DNA of 64,000 nt, taken from positions 45,558 through 109,557 of the forward strand of contig NZ_FCOP01000003.1 in NCBI RefSeq assembly GCF_900021175.1, written 5' to 3'. Made by a program: the position numbers and the translations under genes. Below, one piece after another: positions 28,056 to 36,646 of the stretch. This DNA is from Pseudenterobacter timonensis. Its GTDB lineage: Bacteria; Pseudomonadota; Gammaproteobacteria; Enterobacterales; Enterobacteriaceae. A model generated the notes under the pieces. The model searched no databases. It saw nothing but the letters and a program-made list of their open reading frames with translations, and was not told where the DNA came from. The first letter of the stretch is position 1; every line of letters starts with the position of its first letter.

Positions 28056-28114
28056 AAAAAGGGTGGACAAGCATCCGGTGAAGGCGCGTTGCGTCATCAC
28101 CGGCCCCTACCCCC

Positions 28115-28465
28115 TCAATGTATGGAGACCTTCATCTTTTTACCATAAGGGCACGTTTTAAGCGCGCACTGAACAGGAGAAGGACACCAGGGCGATTCAG
28201 TATCCCTGTTTTCGGGACAGTGTACTTTTTGTTTCAGCTCCTTCCAGAACTGTTTTCTAAACGGCGTAACGTAATAGAGCGTTACCGGTTTAAACAGGCC
28301 GTTAATTTTCATACCAGATGAATAGGGCTCTATTGTCGCACCCGGCGGGAGGATAATATTACTGTCATACCAGATTATCAGCTTGAGCATTTTAAAGCTG
28401 CTGATGGCTGAGAATACAATCCCTGTGTTGGGGCATGCTACGGTGTCTATGACTTTCCATTTCAT
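28115..28465 (-). CDS. Unrecognised 116-residue cysteine-rich protein
   Basis: I do not recognise this product. It starts at the ATG at 28465 with only a weak ribosome binding site. It has five cysteines, one near the start (VACPNTG) and four clustered in the last third (HCPEN, WCPSPVQC, TCPYGKK). The central part is hydrophobic-aromatic (MLKLIIWY, PVTLYYVTPF) and the tail is basic. There is no clear signal peptide. The four C-terminal cysteines could bind zinc or form disulfides. It lies in AT-rich sequence 366 bp from a DsbA paralogue on the same strand. Codon and base composition differ from the flanking core genes, which suggests transfer. It could be a non-coding open frame, but the composition looks protein-like. 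Confidence 0.55.
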   Translation of the reverse strand: MKWKVIDTVACPNTGIVFSAISSFKMLKLIIWYDSNIILPPGATIEPYSSGMKINGLFKPVTLYYVTPFRKQFWKELKQKVHCPENRDTESPWCPSPVQCALKTCPYGKKMKVSIH

Positions 28466-28830
28466 AAAGCTATACGTATATGTGTGAGGTTAACTGTGTA
28501 TACCGTTGAAGTATATGGCTATACTCCGGCGTATTAAGGACGCAAAAATGTAAAGGCAGGGGTTTTGTCTTGCAAGAAAATTAAAGTAATTAACCGCTTA
28601 ATTTTATTTATCTTTTAAAGAAAAGCATTCTTTTCCTGGCGCAATGTAATTTACTTTCTGTGCGTAATTACATTTCTTGACAAGGGAACCATTAAAGAGG
28701 ATGGGCAACGGATCTGCATACGCGGTCTGGTTTCTGAGCTGTCCCGATCGGCAGTATGCTGTTACGTGCTCAGACCTGATCTCATGCAGCGCTTTCCGTC
28801 TCGTCAGCAGAGAATCTCAGGTCTGATAAA
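28466..28830. other. AT-rich gene-free interval with a 10-bp inverted repeat
   Basis: There are no convincing ORFs. The only structure seen is a perfect inverted repeat TCAGACCTGA (28770-28779) and TCAGGTCTGA (28817-28826) with a 37-bp loop, directly after the stop of the DsbA-like gene. The stretch 28550-28690 is very AT-rich. Confidence 0.6.
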
Positions 28831-29484
28831 TTATAGAGTCTGGTTTTTCTTAATAAGGCGGTAGACAACATCCGCGTAAGCATGACCGTATGTTTGATAG
28901 TGCTTAGCTTTAATACCGCTGTTGATAATCAGGTACTTTCCGGCAACATAATATGACGGCGTACCGTTCACACCAAACTTCTCAGCCATCTCGTCCTGTT
29001 TCCTGGTTAGCGCCTTAACCTGGAAACTGTCTTTGGCATTTTTGTAATCTATTTCTGAAACGCCCGCGTCCATAAACACCTTCTGGATTTCTTTTTCAGA
29101 GGGGGTGATTTTTTTGCACTGAACCGCGTCGTATAAAAGTCCTTCGACCTTAGCTTCAACGCCCAGCGCTCTGGCTACAGACCAGGCTTCAGTCAGCGCC
29201 TTTCCCATGCTTCCCGTCGAGCTGACATGGTACCTCTCGGCTCTGTACCTTGGCGGCAGAACGGCTGTTACATGCTCGTTGACCTTATGCTGGTACGTAA
29301 AGCCGTAACAGGGCTGGCAGTAGAACGAGAAGAACTCAATAACAACAGGTGCATCGGATACCGATTCTTTTAACTCAATATAGTGTTCTCCAGCATTTAT
29401 CTCTTCTGGTCTGAACAAGTCAGCAGCAATGCATGAAGAAGACAGACAAGCCAAAAAAACAGTGGCCAAATTTCTCTTGAGCAT
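28831..29484 (-). CDS. DsbA-like periplasmic thiol:disulfide oxidoreductase with CQPC active site
   Basis: The 217-residue product has a signal sequence (cut near SSCIAA-D) and a thioredoxin/DsbA fold: EFFSFYCQPCYGF gives active-site Cys56 and Cys59. The helical insert contains GKALTEAWSVARALGVE and a cis-proline Thr175-Pro176. The CXXC dipeptide is QP instead of PH, and the residue before cis-Pro is Thr instead of Val, so redox potential and partner choice probably differ from the housekeeping DsbA also in this window. An extra Cys123 is present. Family precedents for such paralogues are DsbL and SrgA, which serve particular substrates. No DsbB/DsbI partner is adjacent. Confidence 0.88.
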   Translation of the reverse strand: MLKRNLATVFLACLSSSCIAADLFRPEEINAGEHYIELKESVSDAPVVIEFFSFYCQPCYGFTYQHKVNEHVTAVLPPRYRAERYHVSSTGSMGKALTEAWSVARALGVEAKVEGLLYDAVQCKKITPSEKEIQKVFMDAGVSEIDYKNAKDSFQVKALTRKQDEMAEKFGVNGTPSYYVAGKYLIINSGIKAKHYQTYGHAYADVVYRLIKKNQTL

Positions 29485-30114
29485 AACTTCCTCTTATTCT
29501 AAATAACAGCATTAAGAATGTTTTAAAAGTTTGTGAACAACAGAGACCTGGTTATTTATCAGGCAAGGCGCAGAAAAATTATATTTTTATCATGGATTAT
29601 CCTTTGCAGCTTATTCTGAACAAAGGATACATTTATCCAGGAGCTCGTTGCCCACTCTCTTTGGCTTTTAACATAGATAAAAGCCACCACCTCCTCTGGA
29701 ATAAATAATTCCTCAGGAAGAAATCAGTAATAAATTATTTTTCGACTGCAAAAGGAGTGCTAATATCAAAAACGTACAACTGCATTGTTTCATCATCCTT
29801 ACTTTTTGATAACAAAACAGCAGCTATTGACGGAGAGTTAAGGCTACGCTGATTTCCGCCGTCACACTCTTTTGCGGCGCATTATATTTTAAAAATCACA
29901 AGCAGATCATTTTTTATACAAATAAGTTATACCACCTTACGTGGTAACGTTTCAGAGAAAACTTTTAAGCGATATTGTTTTTACAGATTCATATAATCAT
30001 GACTGAGATAAGATCATTTCTGAATGGACTGATAGTTATCGGTGGTATTTACAGGTATCGGGCAGGCAGGTTATGAGGATTTTAACGCGCGGTGGAAAGG
30101 CCATCGTGTCCATA
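29485..30114. other. AT-rich 630-bp interval without recognised genes
   Basis: I find no supported gene. Visible structures are a 7-bp hairpin (ggctttt...aaaagcc, 29663-29685) and the palindrome taccac-cttac-gtggta (29930-29946). The base composition is far more AT-rich than the core genes on either side, consistent with an acquired or decayed segment. Confidence 0.6.
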
Positions 30115-30138
30115 CAAAAAAAGCGCCCGCAGGCGCTC
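30115..30138 (-). terminator. Terminator of the DUF1471 gene
   Basis: The stem agcgcc/ggcgct (30122-30127 with 30132-30137) is followed on the minus strand by a T-tract (A-run 30116-30121), right after the stop of the small gene. Confidence 0.8.
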
Positions 30139-30158
30139 TTTCGACAGTACTTCCAGGC

Positions 30159-30371
30159 TTATTTATTCAGTTCCGCCGTCATGTGCACGTGGTTACCGGT
30201 GAACGCCTGGGTAATTTTGTAGGAGGAGGCGCCCGCTTCCTGCGCCTGGGCGGCGATTTTCGCTTCTGCGCCATCCAGCGTGCTGGAAGAGGCGGTCACG
30301 GGCTGCGCGGCGAAAGAACCTACAGAGGTAGCAAGTGCGATAACTGCAACAAAAGTTTTGACGATTTTCAT
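30159..30371 (-). CDS. Small periplasmic DUF1471 (YdgH/BhsA/McbA family) protein
   Basis: The 70-residue precursor has a clear signal peptide (cut near SFAA-QPV) and one DUF1471 domain (AAQAQEAGASSYKITQAFTGNHVHMTAELNK). E. coli relatives such as BhsA and McbA affect stress resistance and biofilm formation. A good AAAGGGTTTAC region precedes the ATG at 30371. It has its own terminator and is likely monocistronic. The exact paralogue cannot be assigned by eye. Confidence 0.85.
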   Translation of the reverse strand: MKIVKTFVAVIALATSVGSFAAQPVTASSSTLDGAEAKIAAQAQEAGASSYKITQAFTGNHVHMTAELNK

Positions 30372-30485
30372 GATGTAAACCCTTTCAGTTAGTTGTCTGT
30401 ATAAGGCGTTGTGCCTTGATGTGATAAATCATAGGCCCAGACGCCGCTAACTAAAAGCGGAAGGATTTGCTCATATCATTCAAAA

Positions 30486-31322
30486 TTACTGACCAACAAT
30501 TAACCGTTGCGGATGGGTATAAATGGTCGCCCTGCCCGGCTTGCAAAAGCCGACCAGCGTCAGGTTGCACCGCTCCGCCACCTCCACCGCCAGCGTCGTG
30601 GCAGCAGATACCGCAAAGAGGATCTCCACGCCGCACATCGCCGCCTTTTGTACCATCTCGTAGCTTGCCCGGCTGGAGACGAGCGCCGCGCCCTGCTGCC
30701 ACGCCTCGCCTTCCCCGGCGCGGCGGCCCAGCAGTTTATCCAGCGCCACGTGGCGGCCTACATCCTCATGGCCGCCGGCAATCCGGCCACCGGGAAGTAC
30801 CCAGGCAGCGGCGTGGGTACAGCCGCTGAGCTGGCCGATGGGCTGCACGTCGTTAAGGTGCGCCAGAGCAACATCGAGGTTTGCCAGGTTAAAGGTCTGG
30901 GTAAAGGGCAGCGGGGCGACAGGTTTACCGATATCGTTGAGTTGCTCCACGCCGCAGACGCCGCAGCCGGTACGCCCGGCCAGCGCGCGTCGGCGCTCCT
31001 TCAGCCCCATAAAGCGACGGCTGGAGAGCTCAATCTGCACCTCCAGTCCATTGCAGGCCTCCACGACGTCGATACCGTATATCTCACGCGGATGGGCGAT
31101 GATGCCTTCAGAGAGGGAAAAGCCGATCGCAAAAAGCGCCAGGTCTTTGGGCGTTGCCATCATCACCACGTGGGAGATGCCGTTATACACCAGCGCGACG
31201 GGCACCTCCTCGGCAAGGTAGTCCGGGGTCGGGCGGGTGAGATGAGGCGGACGAAAAACGGAACGGGTGGCGACGCCTGCGGGAAGCAAGCTCTCTTCCG
31301 TTTTAACATTTGAGTTCGGCAC
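30486..31322 (-). CDS. fdhD: Formate dehydrogenase sulfurtransferase FdhD
   Basis: FdhD passes sulfur from IscS to the molybdenum cofactor, a step required for formate dehydrogenase activity. The 278-residue product carries the CGVCG motif (Cys120 and Cys123) and the conserved [18 protein letters not shown] and [18 protein letters not shown] chose the GTG at 31322 because AGGA lies eight bases upstream and the length then matches E. coli. A TTG six codons further upstream is possible. In E. coli fdhD is divergent from fdoG; here a fimbrial cluster has come between them. Confidence 0.95.
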   Translation of the reverse strand: MPNSNVKTEESLLPAGVATRSVFRPPHLTRPTPDYLAEEVPVALVYNGISHVVMMATPKDLALFAIGFSLSEGIIAHPREIYGIDVVEACNGLEVQIELSSRRFMGLKERRRALAGRTGCGVCGVEQLNDIGKPVAPLPFTQTFNLANLDVALAHLNDVQPIGQLSGCTHAAAWVLPGGRIAGGHEDVGRHVALDKLLGRRAGEGEAWQQGAALVSSRASYEMVQKAAMCGVEILFAVSAATTLAVEVAERCNLTLVGFCKPGRATIYTHPQRLIVGQ

Positions 31323-31437
31323 AACGTGTTTCCTGAGCAATCGGTAAGGCGAAGCCCCTATTGCAACACATTTTGCGGGGCTTCGCGCCGGGTATGGATC
31401 AAAATACCACCTGCTGGCTCATCTTTACGCCGTAAAC

Positions 31438-32019
31438 TTACGGCGCCGTGTGCTCCTCGCTGAGCGTCAGTGTCTCTTCAATCTCTGCCGTGTCCCGCGT
31501 CTGGAACGCTTTCGGCGACAGGTAGGTGGTGAGTTCCACTGTGACCATAAACTGCCGTCCGGCGATCTCCTGGCCGTCATACGGCGCCACGCCAAAGCCC
31601 GGCCTGACCGCTACAGTATTTGCGCCTTCAGTGAGTACCGCCCCCCGGGAGCCAGTAGCAATCTGCACGGTTCGGTCGTCGATACGGGCATTTTTCACAC
31701 GCAGGTCGAGCACCCCTCGCTGCCCGAAGCGGAACAGCGTGCTTTTGCGGGCAGGCCCGTCAAAGTAGAGGCGAATTTTCTGCGGCTTATCGCAGAGCAC
31801 CGTGACGTCAAATGTGCGGGTTTGCGTCGCCAGCCAGTCGTATGAGACTCCCTGCACGTTGGTTTTCCCGGCGCGCATCTCTTCCTGGATAAAACGGCCG
31901 TGGTTGATCTGCTGTGTACCGGAGATTATCTGGCATTCATCCGCCGCCACCGCCGCCTGACAAAAGAGCAGCAGCGCAGCGGAAGCGGTCATTTTGCTTA
32001 ACGCGGAAAGAATTTTCAT
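31438..32019 (-). CDS. Fimbrial minor subunit or tip-like protein
   Basis: The 193-residue secreted protein (signal peptide cut near AVAA-DEC) is the last gene of a chaperone-usher cluster. A single immunoglobulin-like pilin domain is suggested by the cysteine pair in DECQII and VLCDKPQ and by alternating beta strands up to the end. The ATG at 32019 overlaps the usher stop by 4 bp, so it is translationally coupled. Whether it acts as a tip adhesin or as an adaptor cannot be told from sequence. Confidence 0.75.
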   Translation of the reverse strand: MKILSALSKMTASAALLLFCQAAVAADECQIISGTQQINHGRFIQEEMRAGKTNVQGVSYDWLATQTRTFDVTVLCDKPQKIRLYFDGPARKSTLFRFGQRGVLDLRVKNARIDDRTVQIATGSRGAVLTEGANTVAVRPGFGVAPYDGQEIAGRQFMVTVELTTYLSPKAFQTRDTAEIEETLTLSEEHTAP

Positions 32020-34460
32020 TGCCGGGCACTCCCTGTTGTGGCGACGCATTTTCCTGTCACTTCCTCGTAGAATTTATTGGGATCTGCCTCAGGCAGCGTA
32101 AACAGCAGCCGGCAGCGCCCGTCATCCACCCGCGCATAAAGAGTCTGGCTGGCGGAGATATCGTTTATAAACACCATGCCGTTTTCCGGCGCGCTGGTCA
32201 GATATTCCCCCCGCTCGCTGAGAATGGAGGTGCCCTGCGGCAGCGGCTGACCGTTTTCCAGGGTGATATGCAACAGCACCCGACGATAGCTCAGGGTATC
32301 GAATTGCCATTTCGCCACCGCCCCATGCGAGGCTTTAAGCACCGCTTTACCGTTTTTCACATCCATATTGCCCGGCAGGCTTTGAGTGTTAAGGTTGAGG
32401 GAGCTGGGCTGCCAGGCTGCCAGCGACGGGATCACCGCCTGGCCCCATTTGTCGGTCCACACTGCCCCGCGCGCGGTTTCAATCTCAATACCGGCGACCG
32501 GTTTATCGAGAGAAACAATGCCGAAGGTGTCGTCTACCGAATAAGGCGAGAAGGTGACCCCGTGGCTGTGCGCCACTACGCCGCCGCTAATTTGCGCGGA
32601 ATAGTTGTGGCTATTGTTATTGTCGCCGCCTGCGGCGAGGCTCAGGTTGGTATAGTGGAGGTTGCTGTTCAGCGAGCCGTCCCAGGAGGTGGTGTTATCA
32701 TCCTGATCCTCCGTCACGCCGAGCGTGTACTGGTTCTCACGATTGAACGAGCCGGACATGCGCGAGCCATAAGAAGCTTCGCCTCCACGTTCACGATACC
32801 AGGAGTTTGTCGATACGCCGTGGCCAAGCGGAATGGAGATGCTGGCATAGAACATATCCTCATCCGTATTTTCGTTTTTACTGACGTCCGATTGCCAGTT
32901 AACGCTAACCGTACCCCAGCGGAAGGTTTTCGCCCAGGAGCTGATGATACGGCGGCTGTCGTAGTCCGAATCCCTGGTTTTGTTGTTGTAATAGTTAACG
33001 GAAAAGTAGCCCAGCGTCTCGTGCGTCCAGTTAATGCCGATGCTGTTGTCATATTTGGTCGTCGAGAAATCATCGTCCTCGTTGTAAAGCTCAGAGAGCT
33101 CACGGTAGTGCGGCGAGCCATAGCTGCCCCCGAGCGTAAAGCCCATGTTGTACGGCAGGGCGTAGCTGATATCAAGGGTGGTTTTCGCGCCATCGGTGGC
33201 CGACATATTATCGACGGAGCCAAGAAACCCGAGTGAGGTATAGAGATTCTGCACCGGTACGGTATTCAGGTTGCCGGAAAAGCCGTAGTAGTGGTTATCG
33301 GCCATCACCATTCCGGCGGCGGTACTGACACGGCGGTTCAACGCCCAGCCGTCGGAGAGGGACATAATCCACGGTTCCTCAAAGCGGGTATTAAGATCTT
33401 TCGCCCGGCCAACGGCGAAAGAGAAGCCCACTGGCCGCATGGCGCTGTTGCCGCGAAAGCTGCTGGCGGCAACGGTAAAACGGGACTCGCTACCGTCCGT
33501 TTCGGTGACCGTGACGTTCAGATCGGTTGAACCGCTAATCACCGGCACGTCTGACAGGGTGAAAGGCCCGGCGGGGACCAGCGTGGAGTAGATAAGCTGA
33601 CCGGCCTGGCGGATATCCACCCGCGCCTGCGGGCTACGGGCGATGCCCGAAACATCAATCCCGCTGCCGCTATTTTGCGCCAGCGCGTTGTCAGGCATCA
33701 TCTGCACGCCGTAGATCGTCGGCAGGCTGAAGCGGCTATTATTAATGTTAATTTCCCCACCCTGCACCATAACGCCATAATCGGCAAAGGTGCGTTGCGC
33801 GTAGGTGTAGAGCGAGTCGGACGAGAACGCCTGATGGTTACCGTCGGAGAGCAGTTGAGTGGTACGGAAAATCCAGTCGCCTGCGTTAAACCCCATATCC
33901 AGCGTTGCCTGGACATTATCGCTCGCGGTGTCGCTGTAATCATAATGGGTGCCGAATATGGAGTAATTCAGCATCGCGGCGCTGCCGCCGTTAATATCCG
34001 AGTAGGTACGGCCACTGTTGGGATCCACGGCCCCGGGTGGCACCACCAGTTCAATGGTTTCGGAATCCGGGTGCAGCGCAACCGTTGCGTTGCGCCAGTA
34101 TTGAGTTAACTGCGGGCAGGCGTTTCGTTGGGTGGTGTAAAATAACCCCGCGTTGTTGATAAACTCTTTGTCTGCGCAGAGTTCGCCATTCGCATTAAAT
34201 TTTGCGGCGACAAGGCCTTTCTCTTCCCCGTTTATTTTCAGCGTCACATTATGATAACCCGGCGTAAATCGTGCGCCTGTCGCCAGATAATCGGCAAGTT
34301 GTGGGTCCAGGCCATTATTTTTAAGCATTGAGGTGTCAAAAGAGAGACGCGCCAGTTCCATCGTCCCCTCTGACGAATTATTTATCTCGGCACGTACGCT
34401 TAATGCAATAAAAATTAAAGGAAACGCCATCAGGCGTGCCTGTTGTGTTGGTGTCAGCAT
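32016..34460 (-). CDS. Outer-membrane fimbrial usher
   Basis: This FimD/PapC-family usher exports and polymerises pilus subunits delivered by the chaperone. From the ATG at 34460 the product is 814 residues with a signal peptide (cut near SVRA-EIN). An N-terminal chaperone-binding domain has a disulfide region (GELCADKEF...RNACPQL). A 24-strand barrel and plug (around PVISGSTDLNVTVTETDGS) and C-terminal domains with a Cys pair (GRCRLLF...GKCVATT) follow. An in-frame ATG at 34502 would add 14 residues, but GGGGAT lies next to 34460 and the signal peptide fits better. The gene order resembles the yhc fimbrial operon of E. coli. Confidence 0.92.
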   Translation of the reverse strand: MLTPTQQARLMAFPLIFIALSVRAEINNSSEGTMELARLSFDTSMLKNNGLDPQLADYLATGARFTPGYHNVTLKINGEEKGLVAAKFNANGELCADKEFINNAGLFYTTQRNACPQLTQYWRNATVALHPDSETIELVVPPGAVDPNSGRTYSDINGGSAAMLNYSIFGTHYDYSDTASDNVQATLDMGFNAGDWIFRTTQLLSDGNHQAFSSDSLYTYAQRTFADYGVMVQGGEININNSRFSLPTIYGVQMMPDNALAQNSGSGIDVSGIARSPQARVDIRQAGQLIYSTLVPAGPFTLSDVPVISGSTDLNVTVTETDGSESRFTVAASSFRGNSAMRPVGFSFAVGRAKDLNTRFEEPWIMSLSDGWALNRRVSTAAGMVMADNHYYGFSGNLNTVPVQNLYTSLGFLGSVDNMSATDGAKTTLDISYALPYNMGFTLGGSYGSPHYRELSELYNEDDDFSTTKYDNSIGINWTHETLGYFSVNYYNNKTRDSDYDSRRIISSWAKTFRWGTVSVNWQSDVSKNENTDEDMFYASISIPLGHGVSTNSWYRERGGEASYGSRMSGSFNRENQYTLGVTEDQDDNTTSWDGSLNSNLHYTNLSLAAGGDNNNSHNYSAQISGGVVAHSHGVTFSPYSVDDTFGIVSLDKPVAGIEIETARGAVWTDKWGQAVIPSLAAWQPSSLNLNTQSLPGNMDVKNGKAVLKASHGAVAKWQFDTLSYRRVLLHITLENGQPLPQGTSILSERGEYLTSAPENGMVFINDISASQTLYARVDDGRCRLLFTLPEADPNKFYEEVTGKCVATTGSARQ

Positions 34461-34506
34461 TATATCCCCGGTAAAACCGTTTACCCTGCCCGCGTAATTC
34501 ATTCTT

Positions 34507-35199
34507 TTATTTCAACTGGTCGATAAATTTATCTACCTGGTAGCCATAGCGCGTGGCCGGATAAAACTCGACCTGTCTGTCTGCGGCGCTGGCGGGCTGT
34601 TTATTTGGCGTGGCAGTAAGCGTTTCTCCGGGCAACAAATAAGTTTTACTTAAATGCTGCGTATTACCCGATGGCAACGTTTTTATTGTCTGCTCTAAAC
34701 GGACCACATACGGCGTGTCATTTTTCACTACGACATTTCCCCCCTTAACCGACCAGGTTAATAGCCGCCAGGGATCGGCCATCGGTTCTAATCCTGCCGG
34801 GTGGATAATGACGGGAATATTTTGAGTGAAGATCATCTTCACTTTATTTTGTTCGATTTGCGGGATCGCCGAAAAAATAATGCGCTTGAAATGCTCCACC
34901 TTCATCTTTTGCGGCGTGTCCTGGAGAATAACGCGTACCCGCTGAATCTTTCCGGCTTCAACGCGGACCACCGGCTGGGTAACGATCAGATCGGGTCCGC
35001 TGATATCGTCCGGTAGGTTAAAAATTTTGCTGTAAAGCAGCTGCGTCTGATCGTCGGTATTAGTGATATCGATACTGGCACCGTGATCTTCTTCATTGAC
35101 CAGAAGTAGCGAGGTCTCCGGCACCATACCCGCCGCCGTCGCGCCTGTTGAGCAGAGCAGGCCAATGATTAACGCCAGGCCTTTTAAATTATTTCGCAT
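34507..35199 (-). CDS. Periplasmic fimbrial chaperone
   Basis: This PapD-family chaperone of 230 residues caps pilus subunits by donor-strand complementation. The start is MRNNLKGLALIIGLL at 35199, preceded by AGGAAATCAGG. The signal peptide is cut near ATAA-GMV. Family hallmarks are the SLLLVNEEDHG strand, the subunit-anchoring Arg and Lys region (QTQLLYSKIFNLP, KIQRVRVILQ) and KVKMIFTQNIPVIIHP. It lies just upstream of the usher. Confidence 0.92.
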   Translation of the reverse strand: MRNNLKGLALIIGLLCSTGATAAGMVPETSLLLVNEEDHGASIDITNTDDQTQLLYSKIFNLPDDISGPDLIVTQPVVRVEAGKIQRVRVILQDTPQKMKVEHFKRIIFSAIPQIEQNKVKMIFTQNIPVIIHPAGLEPMADPWRLLTWSVKGGNVVVKNDTPYVVRLEQTIKTLPSGNTQHLSKTYLLPGETLTATPNKQPASAADRQVEFYPATRYGYQVDKFIDQLK

Positions 35200-35312
35200 C
35201 CTGATTTCCTTTGTCTGTGCTGAATACCATTCCGCGCAGGAACAACACTCCACCCCTGGATTAATAAAAATCCTGCGCAGAATGGTTTTATTAATTTAAT
35301 TAGCTAAATAAA

Positions 35313-36029
35313 TTACAGATAAACCAGGTTAATGGAGGTTAAACCATCCAGCGTAATCTGGTCAGTAACGTGCAGCGTTTGCAGATCCTGAATAATCGCT
35401 GCAACAGCCACATTAAAAGCCAGGGAGCTTTCAGGTGAAACCTGAGATTCGCCATCTTTTGCGAAAGCGGTAATCTGGGTACCATTATTTTTTAGAGGGT
35501 TATACCATTGACCGTCCGGGCTACTAAGCGCTTCAGTCCAGGTTCTGCCATTATCATCACTATAAATCGGATAACGGGTTTCACCCGTGGCGTTTTTTGC
35601 CCCATTTGTATTAATACCTAATGCATAAACGCCAATCTGTTTTTGTTCAGCGGTTAAACCCAGGCCGAAAAAGTACCCCACATCATTAGGAAAATCAGTG
35701 GTAATAAAACCCCTACTCATCGGTGTGGTAGAGCGAGAGTTAGCGCGCTGATCGGTAAAGGTTATACCGACACGGGTAGGCGCGTCACAGGTAATGGTGA
35801 CGGGAACCTGTTTTACGTCCTGAAGGGCTGTATCATTAGTCGTGCTCAGCGTAGAAACCAGAATATTGCCGAAATCCACCGTACCGCCGCCCGCGCCAAA
35901 TGTTGGCGTACAGGATGGCGGAATGATTTTCCCGGTCACCCTCAGATCAATAGAACTTGTCGCCATTGCCGACGAAGCAGCAAAGGCCAGCGCAGTGGTC
36001 AGTAGCCCCACCTTAAATAAAGTGCTCAT
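35313..36029 (-). CDS. DUF1120-family fimbrial-associated secreted protein, probable major subunit
   Basis: The 238-residue protein has a signal peptide (cut near AMAT-SSI). The N-terminal motif SIDLRVTGKIIPPSCTP plus GGGTVDFGNI is characteristic of DUF1120 proteins such as GltF and YhcF of E. coli. Those lie beside the yhcA-yhcD chaperone-usher genes. The cysteine pair (PPSCTP and VTITCDAP) fits a pilin-like disulfide. As the first and probably most expressed gene of the cluster it may be the structural subunit. That role is inferred. Confidence 0.8.
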   Translation of the reverse strand: MSTLFKVGLLTTALAFAASSAMATSSIDLRVTGKIIPPSCTPTFGAGGGTVDFGNILVSTLSTTNDTALQDVKQVPVTITCDAPTRVGITFTDQRANSRSTTPMSRGFITTDFPNDVGYFFGLGLTAEQKQIGVYALGINTNGAKNATGETRYPIYSDDNGRTWTEALSSPDGQWYNPLKNNGTQITAFAKDGESQVSPESSLAFNVAVAAIIQDLQTLHVTDQITLDGLTSINLVYL

Positions 36030-36646
36030 TTTTATTTCCTTTAGTGACTAAATTATCTTTTAAGAAAAAGAGTGTGCTTTGTTTATTTCAATAAATGGAG
36101 TGGCCAGTGGAGGCTGGCGCAAAGAAATTATCACCAGCAATAAAGCCAAACAATAAATCAACATAATTTTAAGAATAACGCCCGAAAATTTCCTTATGGG
36201 AAATTTCTGGATGATTTAACTCATAAATATTTCAGAGCTGATTTTCGATATTTTATTCTGAACTAATAGCTACACATTATGCTTCTCTATAGAAAAGTCA
36301 GAATAACCCCGTTAAATTCATAAACTACGGAAATAGATCGTGCTTTTATCACGCACCAATCGTGCCGGTGAGTGATAATTTCACAACAAAACAACATTCC
36401 CCGTCAGGCGGCGCAAAGTATTCGCTCTCCCGTGCGGATAAATGTGATAAAAGTCACGTTTCAGTATTAAGGATGTGAACATTAGTTCACTTTGTTTTAA
36501 CGCCGTTGGAACACGATTAACGACAATGTGGTATTCTCTGCAAATCCCTCGAGGAAATGAGGGTTTAAACAGATTCTAGCCTTGCGCCCCTCCTCTCGGC
36601 GCAAAGAAAAGTTAAAGCAATGTCGACATGAACTAAGGAGCGACCC
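36030..36646. other. AT-rich control region between the fimbrial genes and fdoG
   Basis: This 617-bp region is divergent for the fimbrial and fdo operons and contains no ORF I support. Two inverted repeats stand out: TTATCAC...GTGATAA (36346-36352 and 36372-36378) and the palindrome GTGAAC-atta-GTTCAC (36475-36490), about 160 bp before fdoG. Promoter elements were not assigned with confidence. Confidence 0.6.
36475..36490. promoter_or_regulatory. 16-bp palindrome GTGAACATTAGTTCAC upstream of fdoG
   Basis: Perfect 6-bp arms with a 4-bp spacer. It resembles a CRP site but has two extra spacer bases (TGTGA-N8-TCACT), so CRP is unlikely. The regulator is unknown. Confidence 0.5.

Noticed and set aside
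29745..29808. Possible short leader peptide after AAAAGGAGTG in the AT-rich islet
   Set aside because: A good ribosome-binding-like sequence is present, but the frame that follows lacks ATG, GTG or TTG at the right distance.
28017..30158. Genomic island with integrase or att sites
   Set aside because: No integrase, transposase, tRNA gene or direct repeats were seen at the borders. AT-richness alone is not proof of a mobile element.
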